From Bacillota bacterium (GTDB lineage Bacteria > Bacillota > Bacilli > Paenibacillales > Paenibacillaceae): 43,620 nt of DNA. Each line of letters starts with the position of its first letter. Within the stretch, counting starts at the first letter, position 1. The translations under genes were made by a program, and so were the position numbers. The notes beneath the pieces were generated by a model. The model searched no databases. It was not told where the DNA came from and was given only the letters and a program-made list of their open reading frames with translations. Shown here in pieces: positions 1 through 8,248 of the stretch. The stretch spans positions 1-43,620 of the forward strand of contig JAEWAQ010000085.1 in the NCBI GenBank assembly GCA_023391635.1, in the 5' to 3' direction.

Positions 1-1
1 A

Positions 2-1222
2 GCCCATCAGAAGAGACTTCGGAAGCAACTTCTGAAACCGGCCGACCAGCGCAAGGACTCGCATTGCCGCCTGTTTGAGCTGCCAACGAAGGAATCGCCT
101 TATGTGGACTATGCCTTTCTGGATTGCTTGTTCAAGGTAATGGGGCAAGCGGATTACCGGGCACTGCCAGCCCAATGCAGCCAATGGGTCATGAAAGGGG
201 TATTGGCCAATTGGTCATCGTTTTTCGCCAGCATCAAGGATTATCGTGCGCATCCTGACAAATACACCGGAAGGCCTCACATTCCCGGCTACACCCGCGC
301 CAAGGCCAAGGAAGTTGTGCTCACCAATCAGGACTGCGAGATCAAGGACCACAAATATCTCAAACTCCCCATGACGAAACAGCGGCTTAACCTCGGCAAG
401 CTTGGGTGTACGGACGGCACATTGAAGCAGGTTCGCATTCTTCCGAAATACGGACAGTATGTCATCGAACTGGTCTTCTCCGTCTGTCAGCCAGAAGTGG
501 CGGAAATCAAGAAGGAGAATGTGCTGTCGATTGATCTGGGCATCGATCAGCTTGCAACCATTGTCACCAATACGGGTCACAGGCCGATATGCGTGAAGGG
601 CAAGCCGATCAAAGCGATCAACCAGTACTACAACCAATTGAAGGCGCAGTATACCGGGATTCTCCGTCAAGGCAAGCAGCCGCATGAAGGCGCGCACACG
701 TCCAGACGACTGGAGCGACTGCACTTGAAGCGCCATCTGCGAGTCAAGGATACGTTTCATAAAGCGAGCCGCTACATCGTCAGGTTCGCTGCGGAGCAGA
801 AGATCGGAACGATCGTCATTGGCTATAACCCGGGATGGAAGATGGAATCCGGCATGGGACGACGCAACAACCAGGCGTTCTGTCATATCCCGCATCAGAT
901 GCTTGTATCGATGATACGGTATAAGGCCGTGGCGCTTGGCATCGAGGTGATCTTAACTGAAGAAGCATACACTTCAAAAGCCAGTTTTCTGGATGGCGAT
1001 CCTTTGCCAGAGTATGAAGAAGGCGGAACCAGAACCTTCTCGGGCAGGCGGATTCATCGGGGCCTATATCGAAGTCGGAACGGCTTGATTCATGCCGATG
1101 TGAACGCTGCGGCGAATATCATGCGTAAAGTATTCCCAAAGGCATCCGCCAATGGGATAGCGGGGTTGGGCGGTAATCAGTCCGTCAACGTGTCAACTCC
1201 ACTGATGGCAACCATCCGGTAA
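2..1222 (+). CDS. tnpB: TnpB, RNA-guided RuvC nuclease (5' end outside window)
   Basis: The reading frame is open from the first codon of the window, so this is a 5'-partial gene; the internal GTG at 104 is probably not the start. TnpB is an ancestor-like relative of Cas12 that cuts DNA guided by an RNA from the element's right end. RuvC-I is visible as SIDLGIDQLATIV (Asp at nt 533) and RuvC-III as HADVNAAANI (Asp at nt 1097). At the RuvC-II position the sequence reads VIGYNPGWK, without the usual Glu; a Glu pair lies further on in LTEEAYTSKASF, consistent with the TnpB group thought to have a relocated catalytic Glu. The C4 zinc finger between RuvC-II and RuvC-III is missing. The gene ends with a normal stop and shows no frameshift in the visible part. 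Confidence 0.85.
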   Translation, partial: AHQKRLRKQLLKPADQRKDSHCRLFELPTKESPYVDYAFLDCLFKVMGQADYRALPAQCSQWVMKGVLANWSSFFASIKDYRAHPDKYTGRPHIPGYTRAKAKEVVLTNQDCEIKDHKYLKLPMTKQRLNLGKLGCTDGTLKQVRILPKYGQYVIELVFSVCQPEVAEIKKENVLSIDLGIDQLATIVTNTGHRPICVKGKPIKAINQYYNQLKAQYTGILRQGKQPHEGAHTSRRLERLHLKRHLRVKDTFHKASRYIVRFAAEQKIGTIVIGYNPGWKMESGMGRRNNQAFCHIPHQMLVSMIRYKAVALGIEVILTEEAYTSKASFLDGDPLPEYEEGGTRTFSGRRIHRGLYRSRNGLIHADVNAAANIMRKVFPKASANGIAGLGGNQSVNVSTPLMATIR

Positions 1223-1244
1223 CGGACAGAGATGATCCATCAGA

Positions 1245-1290
1245 AACCCCCACTTCAACTGAAGCGGTAGCGTAGGTAAGTGGCGGGAGT
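1245..1290 (+). ncRNA. Right-end stem, probable 3' part of the omega RNA
   Basis: Just after the tnpB stop, CCCCCACTT (1247-1255) can pair with AAGTGGCGGG (1278-1287), with one mismatch, around a loop of about 22 nt. This C-rich/G-rich stem followed by GAGTATTCA is the usual look of IS605-group right ends, which are transcribed as the guide (omega) RNA with the 3' guide taken from flanking DNA. The family role is established; the RNA itself is inferred. The guide would begin at about 1298. Confidence 0.5.
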
Positions 1291-1300
1291 ATTCATTTAA

Positions 1301-1357
1301 ACCAAGAAACCAAAGAGCTAAGCGGCCTGTTTTCTCTTAGCTTCTTGGCTTCTTGGC
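1301..1357. repeat. Long imperfect inverted repeat beside the IS right end
   Basis: The arms 1301-1322 and 1336-1357 are 22 nt each and match at 18 of 22 positions, around a 13-nt loop. Each arm also contains an internal repeat (CCAAGAAaCCAAaGA and its partner CTTCTTGGcTTCTTGG). There is no T-run on the plus strand and only a TTTAAA on the minus strand, so it could be a weak terminator for the minus-strand gene ending at 1450, or a hairpin next to the element's boundary. Confidence 0.5.
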
Positions 1358-1449
1358 TATTCACCTGTTGCCCAGACTACCTGATGTGTCTATACGCCGC
1401 CAACTCATTTGCTTCGCTCATCGAATAGAATAGCTTTGCCGACAGATCG

Positions 1450-2796
1450 TTAATAGTTGCCGTATTCCAGCTTGCTCGTATGGAAGCCGCAAAATGCCGG
1501 GAAATTTTTGGACAGCTTGTCGATCTCATCCGGCTGCACATCCTGAAGCTCCTCAAGACGGCGCTTGCGCGCGCGCTCCGCCATCACTTGCGGTGTCACC
1601 ATGTCGCCGATTTGCTTATACAGCTCCGGTCCCCATCGGGTGCCGAAATCAACGTGAAGCCGCTCGTCCACAATATCGAATTCGGTTTGAATCGCCGACA
1701 TCGCATCATCGAATTTCCAGAGCGCCTCCACAGCCTTCCTCTTCTTCGCGAACGAGCAGGCCTCCGCCACCGTCGTCAACCATGCGTACATGTCTGCGTA
1801 ACGTGCTTCGTTACTTTCATTCAGCGTAGAAGTTCGAAGCCACTTGAAATCCGTCGTCTTATAGCCGAATTGCTCCAGCCTTCTCATGCCCATCTCGCTA
1901 TGGCGGAATTCGTCCCACATATGCCGGGCGAAGTCATAGTAGAAGGCAAGCGGCATGTTCTGTACCGAATAGTAAAGATAAGTCATCGTTTCCGCCGGTG
2001 AGATCTCCGTGGCGTTAATATAGACCATCTGACGCACCGAATGAAACAACGGGGACATTCCTTCGTCCGAGTAGGCGGTGTTTGCTCCGGCGTGGCTTTC
2101 CAGAGGGGGAAAGCGCTCTTCGTCCATCGCCGGAATCGCCGGAATCGGGCCGGCAGGCTCGTAGTCCGGAGCGGGAGGGTATACCGGCTTCGTTCCGGGC
2201 TCGACGTTGCCCAGCATGGACCAGAGCCGCTCCGCGTAGTCCAACCATTCATCTGCGATTTGACCGTCCGTTGCATCCAATCCTGCAAACCTCAGTTGAT
2301 TCTCCAGCCAAGGAACGATTTCCTGGCGATCCAGCAGCACGAAGCGAATTTGATCGACGGTCGGAGCATCCAGAACAGGATCCGCTTTCGTCAGGAATCG
2401 GTCATATTCCGCAAGCAAATTCCGATAGAACAGGTTGTAGCCCGTCAAGAATGCCAGCGAAGAGGGCGCCGAGGCCAATCGCTCATAAATCTCGCGAATC
2501 AGCGCCGGGGATTTCTCTTCACTCAAGCCGCCCGGCAGTTCTTTGATCCGTTTCTCCAAGCATTCGACATGGCGAATGTGCAAATAGGTCAAGCGTCCGA
2601 GCTTGAGCTTCGCCTCGTACGCTTTGGTGCCCGTCACCCATCCCGCCACCGCCCTGGACAGCTCGAATTCGTGCCACAATAGCGGCTTTATTATTTTTAC
2701 CGTATCGGTAGGGCGGAGAAATCGGGATCGTTTCACCTCTCCTCCGGCCTTGTCGCGTTCCAAATCTACGATGCCTTTAACGTAATGATCGCTCAT
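1450..2796 (-). CDS. Ferritin-like (two ExxH helices) protein, 448 aa
   Basis: The C-terminal half has the iron-binding pattern of ferritin-like four-helix bundles: Glu264, Glu296-x-x-His299 (in WDEFRHSEMG), Glu345 and Glu378-x-x-His381 (in VDERLHVDFG). An N-terminal helical region (about 40-130) also carries Glu and His residues (HEFELS; LHIRHVECLE). Residues 200-235 form a proline-rich linker. The predicted role is a di-iron oxidase, oxygenase or storage-type protein, but no substrate can be named. There is no signal peptide, so it should be cytoplasmic. The start ATG is preceded by ggggagg at good spacing. The gene stands alone downstream of the SGNH hydrolase on the same strand, with 191 bp and a possible own promoter between them. 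The ferritin-like fold is well supported; the function is unknown. Confidence 0.75.
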   Translation of the reverse strand: MSDHYVKGIVDLERDKAGGEVKRSRFLRPTDTVKIIKPLLWHEFELSRAVAGWVTGTKAYEAKLKLGRLTYLHIRHVECLEKRIKELPGGLSEEKSPALIREIYERLASAPSSLAFLTGYNLFYRNLLAEYDRFLTKADPVLDAPTVDQIRFVLLDRQEIVPWLENQLRFAGLDATDGQIADEWLDYAERLWSMLGNVEPGTKPVYPPAPDYEPAGPIPAIPAMDEERFPPLESHAGANTAYSDEGMSPLFHSVRQMVYINATEISPAETMTYLYYSVQNMPLAFYYDFARHMWDEFRHSEMGMRRLEQFGYKTTDFKWLRTSTLNESNEARYADMYAWLTTVAEACSFAKKRKAVEALWKFDDAMSAIQTEFDIVDERLHVDFGTRWGPELYKQIGDMVTPQVMAERARKRRLEELQDVQPDEIDKLSKNFPAFCGFHTSKLEYGNY

Positions 2797-2893
2797 CTGC
2801 GATTCCTCCCCGGTTATGTTGAGTTTGCAAGGTGTTGCAGAAATCTTGAAGTACGCGCGTAGAGGTTATGAAAGTTTCGATTGTCAACTTCAA

Positions 2894-2922
2894 TTTATCA
2901 GAACGGGGAGTTGAAATGTCAT
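2894..2922 (-). promoter_or_regulatory. Possible sigma-A promoter of the ferritin-like gene
   Basis: On the minus strand, ATGACA (2922-2917) and GATAAA (2899-2894) are separated by 17 bp and lie about 100 bp before the start at 2796. A second TTGACA-like box on the minus strand at 2886-2881 lacks a good partner. Prediction by eye only. Confidence 0.35.
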
Positions 2923-2987
2923 CGAAGTTTGCTTAAAAAATGTTGCAAGTTTGCGGTTTTTCGATTATATCGGTAATTGGCTCCAGG

Positions 2988-3980
2988 TCATACTTCTTGC
3001 AGCCGTTGCGCGACCGCATCCGCCATGGCTTGAAAACCGGCATCGGTCGGATGCACGCCATCTGCGTATAACGCAGGGTCATGGGCGAACAATTCGGAAC
3101 CGGGCAGACAGCGGATGGACTGAATGCCGCGGCACGCGCTCGCGATCGCTGCCGTAAGCTGTTCGAAGGTGCCCATCGGCTTTGCCTGATCCGCGTCCCG
3201 GCGCCATAGCGGCGTAATCACGGCAATCCGCGCATCCGGATGAGTCGCCGCCACTTTCCGCAAATAAGTCGCGACACTCGCTTCGAATGTTTCCACACGG
3301 GCATGCTTTCCCCAATCGTTCGTGCCGTAAGCGATCGTGATCAGATCGGGTTCGTACGGCAGCTCTTCATCCAGGCTGCGATCATCGTAGTAATAGCCCC
3401 CCACGCCTTGGTTCAGCAAATGCATGTCCAGATGTCTGGACAACAGAACCGGATACGTGTGCGAGGGGCGAACGGCGTCCATGCCCTGCGTGATGGAATC
3501 GCCCAGGCAGAGTAGGTTACGCGAGTTTCGGAAAGGAACCGCTTCCAAACTGGCGCCGCCGGAGAGCAGAAGGTCGCGAATGGCGAGCTCCACGTTATGC
3601 GGCAGATAGATTGTCACACGCTGCATGCGGGAAGAGGAATCGATGCTGCTGTCGAGAAGTTCGAAAGTGTAGCGCCTGATCCGGCCGTCCGCATCATGAT
3701 CGCCGACGGATCGAACGAATCGATCATCCACATATAAGTCGAAGTAGCCGTAAGGCCTGACCCATTGGAGGATCTCCACTTCCAGCGTAAGCAATGCGGC
3801 ATCGGTCATGATATCCAGGCATACGCCGGCAGGGCACCGGCTTCGAATCGCGAACACCGGATTCCGATCGTATTCGGCGAATTGCTTCTCTGTGAACCGA
3901 AGCGGAACAACTCCCATTTCCGACTTCCGGATGGACAAACAATTGCAAAAAAAAGACGTCCGTATCTCCTGCGAAATCAT
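2988..3980 (-). CDS. SGNH/GDSL hydrolase with N-terminal beta-sandwich, probable sugar esterase
   Basis: The protein has 330 aa. The catalytic domain begins near residue 153 with LLCLGDSITQG (nucleophile Ser162). Block II is NQGVGG (190-195), block III is AYGTNDW (Asn221) and block V is DGVHPT (Asp307, His310), so the SGNH set is complete. Residues 25-145 are beta-rich without catalytic motifs, giving the layout of CE2-like carbohydrate esterases (jelly roll plus SGNH). It has no signal peptide, so it would deacylate imported oligosaccharides in the cytoplasm. The start ATG at 3980 is supported by AAGGGG 8 nt upstream. It is divergent from the sulfatase operon across a 299-bp region, which suggests a shared role in removing glycan decorations (inference). 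Confidence 0.8.
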   Translation of the reverse strand: MISQEIRTSFFCNCLSIRKSEMGVVPLRFTEKQFAEYDRNPVFAIRSRCPAGVCLDIMTDAALLTLEVEILQWVRPYGYFDLYVDDRFVRSVGDHDADGRIRRYTFELLDSSIDSSSRMQRVTIYLPHNVELAIRDLLLSGGASLEAVPFRNSRNLLCLGDSITQGMDAVRPSHTYPVLLSRHLDMHLLNQGVGGYYYDDRSLDEELPYEPDLITIAYGTNDWGKHARVETFEASVATYLRKVAATHPDARIAVITPLWRRDADQAKPMGTFEQLTAAIASACRGIQSIRCLPGSELFAHDPALYADGVHPTDAGFQAMADAVAQRLQEV

Positions 3981-4279
3981 TCTGTCATCCCCTTATGGCC
4001 GGTTGCGGCTGCAATTCTCTTCATCCAACCGCAGCGGTAACCGAAAATGCACCGCTTCCTGTATTTTGTCGATTTACATTGTATCGCACCCCCGCTCGGA
4101 CTGCACGAAGTTTTACGGACTCCACTTGTCTGAAGAAATTCCGAAATTCGGTGAAATGTAGGCGACAATCTGCTATTCTCCAGCGGCATCGGTTGGCGTA
4201 TCGTGGATAGTAACATCAGACAGGCGGGCCTCTGCGGGGGCCTGAGCCCATTTTCAGACGCCAAGGAGTGGATTCCCGC
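3981..4279. promoter_or_regulatory. Divergent control region between SGNH esterase and sulfatase 1
   Basis: No gene is supported in this 299-bp stretch. For the plus strand, GTGAAA (4151-4156) and TATTCT (4174-4179) are 17 bp apart, a weak promoter candidate. Further down, CAGGC (4221-4225) can pair with GCCTG (4240-4244), giving a GC-rich leader hairpin just before the AAGGAG ribosome site (4263-4268). For the minus strand, ATACAAT-like sequence near 4085 could be a -10 box. All are predictions by eye. Confidence 0.3.
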
Positions 4280-5815
4280 ATGAAACCCAACGTTCTGTGG
4301 ATCATGAGCGACCAGCATAATGCCAACTGTACGGGCTATCGCCAGCATCCGAATGTCCGCACGCCGAATCTGGACCGCATTGCAGCCGGAGGTGTGGATT
4401 TTACCCAAGCCTACGTGAACAATCCGGTCTGTTCTCCTTCCCGCATTTGCTTGATGACCGGGCAATACGTGCATACGCATGGCTTTCACGGCAATGTCAA
4501 CTTCGAGTATCCCGAATCCAATCCGCATACACTGGCTTGCCAATTGCGCAGGTACGGCTATCAGACCGCGCTGATCGGCAAATCCCATATGGTCGGGCGG
4601 TGGGATCGGGAGGGCTTCGAGCATGTGCGCTATTGCGATATGGCCGATGCCGAGCGGGGCGATCCGACGACGAACCACTATTTTCAATATCTTGACCGTT
4701 TGGGGCTGGCGGATTTCTACGAGGAAGGCACGCCCAAGCCGGGTCAAGCGTATACAATGGACGGCAGCGGGCCTGCGCGGTTGCCCTACGAGCATTCGAT
4801 CGAACGATTTACCGGCAGAGAGACGCTGGAATTTCTGGAAACGCGCGACAAGGAGCGGCCATTCTTCGTCAAGATGAGCTTCCAGAGACCGCATGCGCCG
4901 ATCTCGCCATCTGTCGATCATTTCGATATGTATGATCCGGAGGAAATCGTGCTGCCTGACAGCGCGGTCGACTATCTGGAACGCAGGTTCGCGGGCAAGC
5001 CGGCTTTCATGCGGGAGATGCTCAAGGACGGATGCAGCTACCCGCTCGCCGATCCGAATCCCGAGCGATTGAAGCGCTGCCTGGCTTCGTATTATTCGCT
5101 CATTACCGTGATCGATCAGGAGATCGGGCATGTGCTGGACTTCCTGGACTCCACCGGCGAGTTGGACAACACGATTGTCGTCTACTTGGCCGATCACGGC
5201 GACTTCGCCGGGGAGCACGGATTGTTCCACAAAAATTTCGGCATTTACGATTCGATCCAGCACATTCCGCTGCTGATCCGCTATCCGGGCGGTCCGCAGG
5301 GCGTGCAATGCCCGGAGATAGTCGAAGCTGTCGATCTGTATCCGACGGTGTGCGAGCTCTGCGGCGTGCCGGTGCCGGACGTAGTAGACGGAACCAGCGT
5401 ATTGCCCGCTTTGGATGGGAGCCGGCCGGGGAAGGACGCTGCTTATTGCGAGTGGAATTTCCAAGGGGAAAAGGTGGCAGCCATTCGAACGAAGGAGTAT
5501 CGGCTGGTCCTCTATCAGAAGGCTGGCGAAGGCGAACTGTACGATCATCGTTCGGATCCGGGAGAGGTTCATAATGTCTGGGACGATCCTGCCTGTCAGG
5601 CCGTGAAGTCGGAGCTCATGCAACAGCTGTTGAAGTTCACGATGAATTATGCGACCCGCAGCAATATGAAGACGGATGCCGTAAACAGGCAGCGCACGAA
5701 GCATACGCCAACCGTACTACTGCACACGGGCAAAGCTTATTGGAGCCAGCTGAAGCAAACCTATTCGACTTCGCTTCCATGGCCGCCCCGGGAGGATGAG
5801 CATGCGTCGAGCTGA
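4280..5815 (+). CDS. Sulfatase 1 (type I, formylglycine-dependent), cytoplasmic
   Basis: The protein has 511 aa. It hydrolyses a sulfate ester, probably on a sugar. The formylglycine signature CSPSR is at residues 51-55 (Cys51 is the residue to be oxidised) and the N-terminal metal site is at SDQH (Asp11, Gln12). The second metal and active-site motif is YLADHGDFAGEHG. The C-terminal GELYDHRSDPGE is typical of the family. There is no signal peptide, unlike most sulfatases of Gram-negative polysaccharide loci, so the substrate must be imported first. ATG 4280 is preferred over GTG 4268 because AAGGAG sits 11 nt upstream and the protein then begins MKPNVLWIMSDQ. The last 14 bp overlap the GH36 gene, suggesting translational coupling. 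A formylglycine-generating enzyme is needed but is not in the window. Confidence 0.9.
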   Translation: MKPNVLWIMSDQHNANCTGYRQHPNVRTPNLDRIAAGGVDFTQAYVNNPVCSPSRICLMTGQYVHTHGFHGNVNFEYPESNPHTLACQLRRYGYQTALIGKSHMVGRWDREGFEHVRYCDMADAERGDPTTNHYFQYLDRLGLADFYEEGTPKPGQAYTMDGSGPARLPYEHSIERFTGRETLEFLETRDKERPFFVKMSFQRPHAPISPSVDHFDMYDPEEIVLPDSAVDYLERRFAGKPAFMREMLKDGCSYPLADPNPERLKRCLASYYSLITVIDQEIGHVLDFLDSTGELDNTIVVYLADHGDFAGEHGLFHKNFGIYDSIQHIPLLIRYPGGPQGVQCPEIVEAVDLYPTVCELCGVPVPDVVDGTSVLPALDGSRPGKDAAYCEWNFQGEKVAAIRTKEYRLVLYQKAGEGELYDHRSDPGEVHNVWDDPACQAVKSELMQQLLKFTMNYATRSNMKTDAVNRQRTKHTPTVLLHTGKAYWSQLKQTYSTSLPWPPREDEHASS

Positions 5816-8003
5816 CCGGGATTCAGCCCGGGGCAACCGTGATGATGCGAGGGGGAAAGAGAAGGGGGCCGCGAGCGGACCGCTATTCGGAAAGCCCCGG
5901 AATGGCATCGCGGATTGGCGGGATGGGTCGAGCGTTATCGTCATTGGCGGCGGAGAATATCGTCTTGAGTCGGCCGACTCGTTGGGGTGCGGCAGGCTGG
6001 CGCTGTCTCTGCCTTCTTTCAGGCGCGGCGTCTATTACCGGGCGTTTCAGAAATATGCCGAGCGCCCGATTGGAGACGAAGACTGGCTGAACGGCGCCAA
6101 CCGGCTGCAAGCGAAGGAATTCGGCACGGAGGGCGGAGCGGAAGGGAGTGCTTTCGCAGGGCTGGCGGACGGCGGCCTGATGATGACGCTAGAGCTGGCG
6201 GACGACCGCTACATGACGCTGCTACCGTTAGTAGGCAGACGGAGTGCGGCGTGGTTCAGCTTCGCGGACGATCAATTGTACGTGAGCGTCGGTCACATGG
6301 GAGTAGAAGTTGAAGAGAATCCGGGCGAATGGCCGGTGCTGTCCTACTCGATCGCGGACCGTATTTACGACGCGAATTTCGAAGCGTGGCGGCTAGGGCT
6401 CGCCCATCCGCTCGCAAGAAGCACTGCCGTACTGCGATCAGCCAAATCGTATCCCGAGGCGTTCCGTTATTTGGGCTGGTGCAGCTGGGAGGAGTTCTTC
6501 TTCACCATCGATGAGTCGAAGCTGCTGGAGGTCATCGAAGGTATCGACGCTTCGCCGGTTCCGATCCGTTATCTGTTGATCGACGACGGGCATCAGCATC
6601 ATGAGTTGAGTGGGCAATTGGCGAGCATGGAGCTGCATGCAGCCTTCTTCGAGGGCATGATGCAGGCGCGGCTGATGAGTTTCGCCAGCAATGAACGGTT
6701 CCCGCGCGGATGGGCCCCGATCCTGAACCGCTTCAGGAAAAGCTCGATGCGATGGATTGGCCTGTGGTTGAATTTCAACGGCTATTGGGGCGGCATTCAT
6801 CCGGATAATGAGCTGGGTTTGGAGGAGCATCTCGTCGAGCTCCTGGACGGCAACCACCGGTACCTGCTGCCGAAGGAAGGCGAGGCGCATGCCGCCGCCT
6901 TCTATTCCGCTTATCTGAATGTGCAGCGGGAGGCCGGGTTCGATTTTCTTAAGATTGATCAGCAGGCGGCCAATCTGGAGAAATACCGCAAAGGCGGCGC
7001 GGGCAATCCCGTCGCGTGCGCGGCCGGCAATGCCCAGGCGATGGAGGCTGCTTCGGCCCGGCTCATGGAGGCGCATATCAACTGTATGGCACACAATGCC
7101 GTGGCGATCTTCCATACGAGCAGCAGTGCAATCACGCGTTGCAGCGAGGATTATAAGATAGGCGACAAGCTGTGGGCGAAGCGGCATATCCATAATTCAT
7201 TCGCTACCATCCCCGTGCTCGGGCATACGGTATGGGGCGACCACGATATGTTCCACTCCAACGACCCGGCTGCCGCGGAAGCGATGAGCATCAGCAAAGC
7301 GCTGTCTGGCGGGCCTGTGTACCTGTCGGATGCGCCGGAGCAATTCCGCATCGCGGTGATCGATCCTCTAATCTATGCGGATGGCGAGCTGCTCCGGCCG
7401 CTGGCGCCGGGCGTGCCGCTGCCGGACAGCATCATGGACGACCCGGTGACGAGCCGTTTGGCTTATGGGGTCATTGCTCCTCTGGAGAACCGTACGGCGG
7501 CGATTGCGCTGTTCAACCTGACGGAACCAGCCGTGCGGGTGAGCAGAGAATTGAGCGCGAATGACTACAAATGGGCAGGCGCGATGCAGCAGCCGCCGGA
7601 GCTGTGGGACATTCCGGATGAAGGTCTCGTAATTTACGATTGGCATGAACGGAAAGCCGTCCTGATGAACGGGCCCACCTCGTATTCGCTGGACGATTTC
7701 GATGTCCGCCTGTTCCTGATGTGCCCGGTCCGCAGCGGGTGGGCGGCGATCGGGCGTACGGACAAGTATTTGTCGACAGCCGCCGTACGGGTGTTGCATA
7801 CGGACCTTGACGAGTTGGTCGTCAGTTTGCGCGAACCCGGACAATTTCTATTCTGGAGCCGATCCGGCGCTTTGTCCTGCACGGCTGGTTCGCTTACGCA
7901 ATTAGATACGAACCTGTGGCGGCTGCGGACAGACCGGTACAACTCCGAAGAGAGCATCGTCATCCGGCGGATGAAGCAGGAGGAGATTGCCGGAGAGGTA
8001 TAA
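5802..8003 (+). CDS. Sip1/raffinose-synthase-type GH36 alpha-galactosidase
   Basis: The protein has 733 aa. The family-typical LGWCSWEEFF begins at residue 224, YLLIDDGHQ follows, and the nucleophile is in FDFLKIDQQA (Asp386). WGDHDMFHS (Asp480, Asp482) holds the probable acid/base Asp, matching the DWDMFHS of plant raffinose synthases and seed-imbibition proteins. It should cleave or transfer alpha-galactosyl residues. It has no signal peptide and is therefore cytoplasmic. ATG 5802 is chosen over ATG 5796 because GGGAGG ends directly before 5796, leaving proper spacing only for 5802. The N-terminal 30 residues are basic and poorly conserved-looking. The gene overlaps sulfatase 1, so a sulfated galactoside is a plausible joint substrate (inference). 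Confidence 0.85.
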   Translation: MRRADRDSARGNRDDARGKEKGAASGPLFGKPRNGIADWRDGSSVIVIGGGEYRLESADSLGCGRLALSLPSFRRGVYYRAFQKYAERPIGDEDWLNGANRLQAKEFGTEGGAEGSAFAGLADGGLMMTLELADDRYMTLLPLVGRRSAAWFSFADDQLYVSVGHMGVEVEENPGEWPVLSYSIADRIYDANFEAWRLGLAHPLARSTAVLRSAKSYPEAFRYLGWCSWEEFFFTIDESKLLEVIEGIDASPVPIRYLLIDDGHQHHELSGQLASMELHAAFFEGMMQARLMSFASNERFPRGWAPILNRFRKSSMRWIGLWLNFNGYWGGIHPDNELGLEEHLVELLDGNHRYLLPKEGEAHAAAFYSAYLNVQREAGFDFLKIDQQAANLEKYRKGGAGNPVACAAGNAQAMEAASARLMEAHINCMAHNAVAIFHTSSSAITRCSEDYKIGDKLWAKRHIHNSFATIPVLGHTVWGDHDMFHSNDPAAAEAMSISKALSGGPVYLSDAPEQFRIAVIDPLIYADGELLRPLAPGVPLPDSIMDDPVTSRLAYGVIAPLENRTAAIALFNLTEPAVRVSRELSANDYKWAGAMQQPPELWDIPDEGLVIYDWHERKAVLMNGPTSYSLDDFDVRLFLMCPVRSGWAAIGRTDKYLSTAAVRVLHTDLDELVVSLREPGQFLFWSRSGALSCTAGSLTQLDTNLWRLRTDRYNSEESIVIRRMKQEEIAGEV

Positions 8004-8094
8004 AGAGAGCATGTGGTTTAATATCGATCACGTCAGACCAACTTAACGATTAGCTTTGTTCAGCTTGATTGTAGCTGAAGGGAGTAGTATTCCT

Positions 8095-8161
8095 AACCAA
8101 ACCGGGTAATCACGTCCCGCGTGGACTCCGAGCGCCGAATTACCCAACCAAACCGGGCAAT
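8095..8161. repeat. Pair of 16-bp direct repeats, operator-like
   Basis: AACCAAACCGGGTAAT (8095-8110) and AACCAAACCGGGCAAT (8146-8161) differ at one base and are spaced 51 bp start to start, about five helical turns. The GGGTAAT end of the first copy is also inverted as ATTACCC at 8139-8145, directly abutting copy two. A CATAAT -10-like box follows at 8167-8172. The position before a ribosome site and start codon at 8233-8249 suggests operator sites for an unknown regulator. Confidence 0.45.
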
Positions 8162-8248
8162 TCTGTCATAATCGGGACAGGGCACATTTTAAGCAACAAT
8201 GATCTGGAATACAGTCTAACGATTCGATACATAAAGGAGAGTTTCGCG

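Larger units (their letters stand above)
1..1297 (+). mobile_element. IS200/IS605-group element, 3' portion
   Basis: The left edge of the window lies inside a transposon-type tnpB gene, and the gene is followed at 1245-1290 by a stem typical of the right end of this group. The left end, and any tnpA gene, lie outside the window. No terminal inverted repeats or target duplication are expected for this family, and none was found. The right boundary near 1297 is estimated from the end of the stem plus the short sequence attcatttaa and is not proven. Confidence 0.7.

Noticed and set aside
104..1222. TnpB starting at GTG 104
   Set aside because: The frame is open to the window edge with plausible TnpB residues upstream, so the true start is outside.
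3977..5704. 575-codon minus-strand frame opposite sulfatase 1
   Set aside because: Antisense shadow; no ribosome site, no recognisable motif, and it overlaps both the esterase start and the control region.
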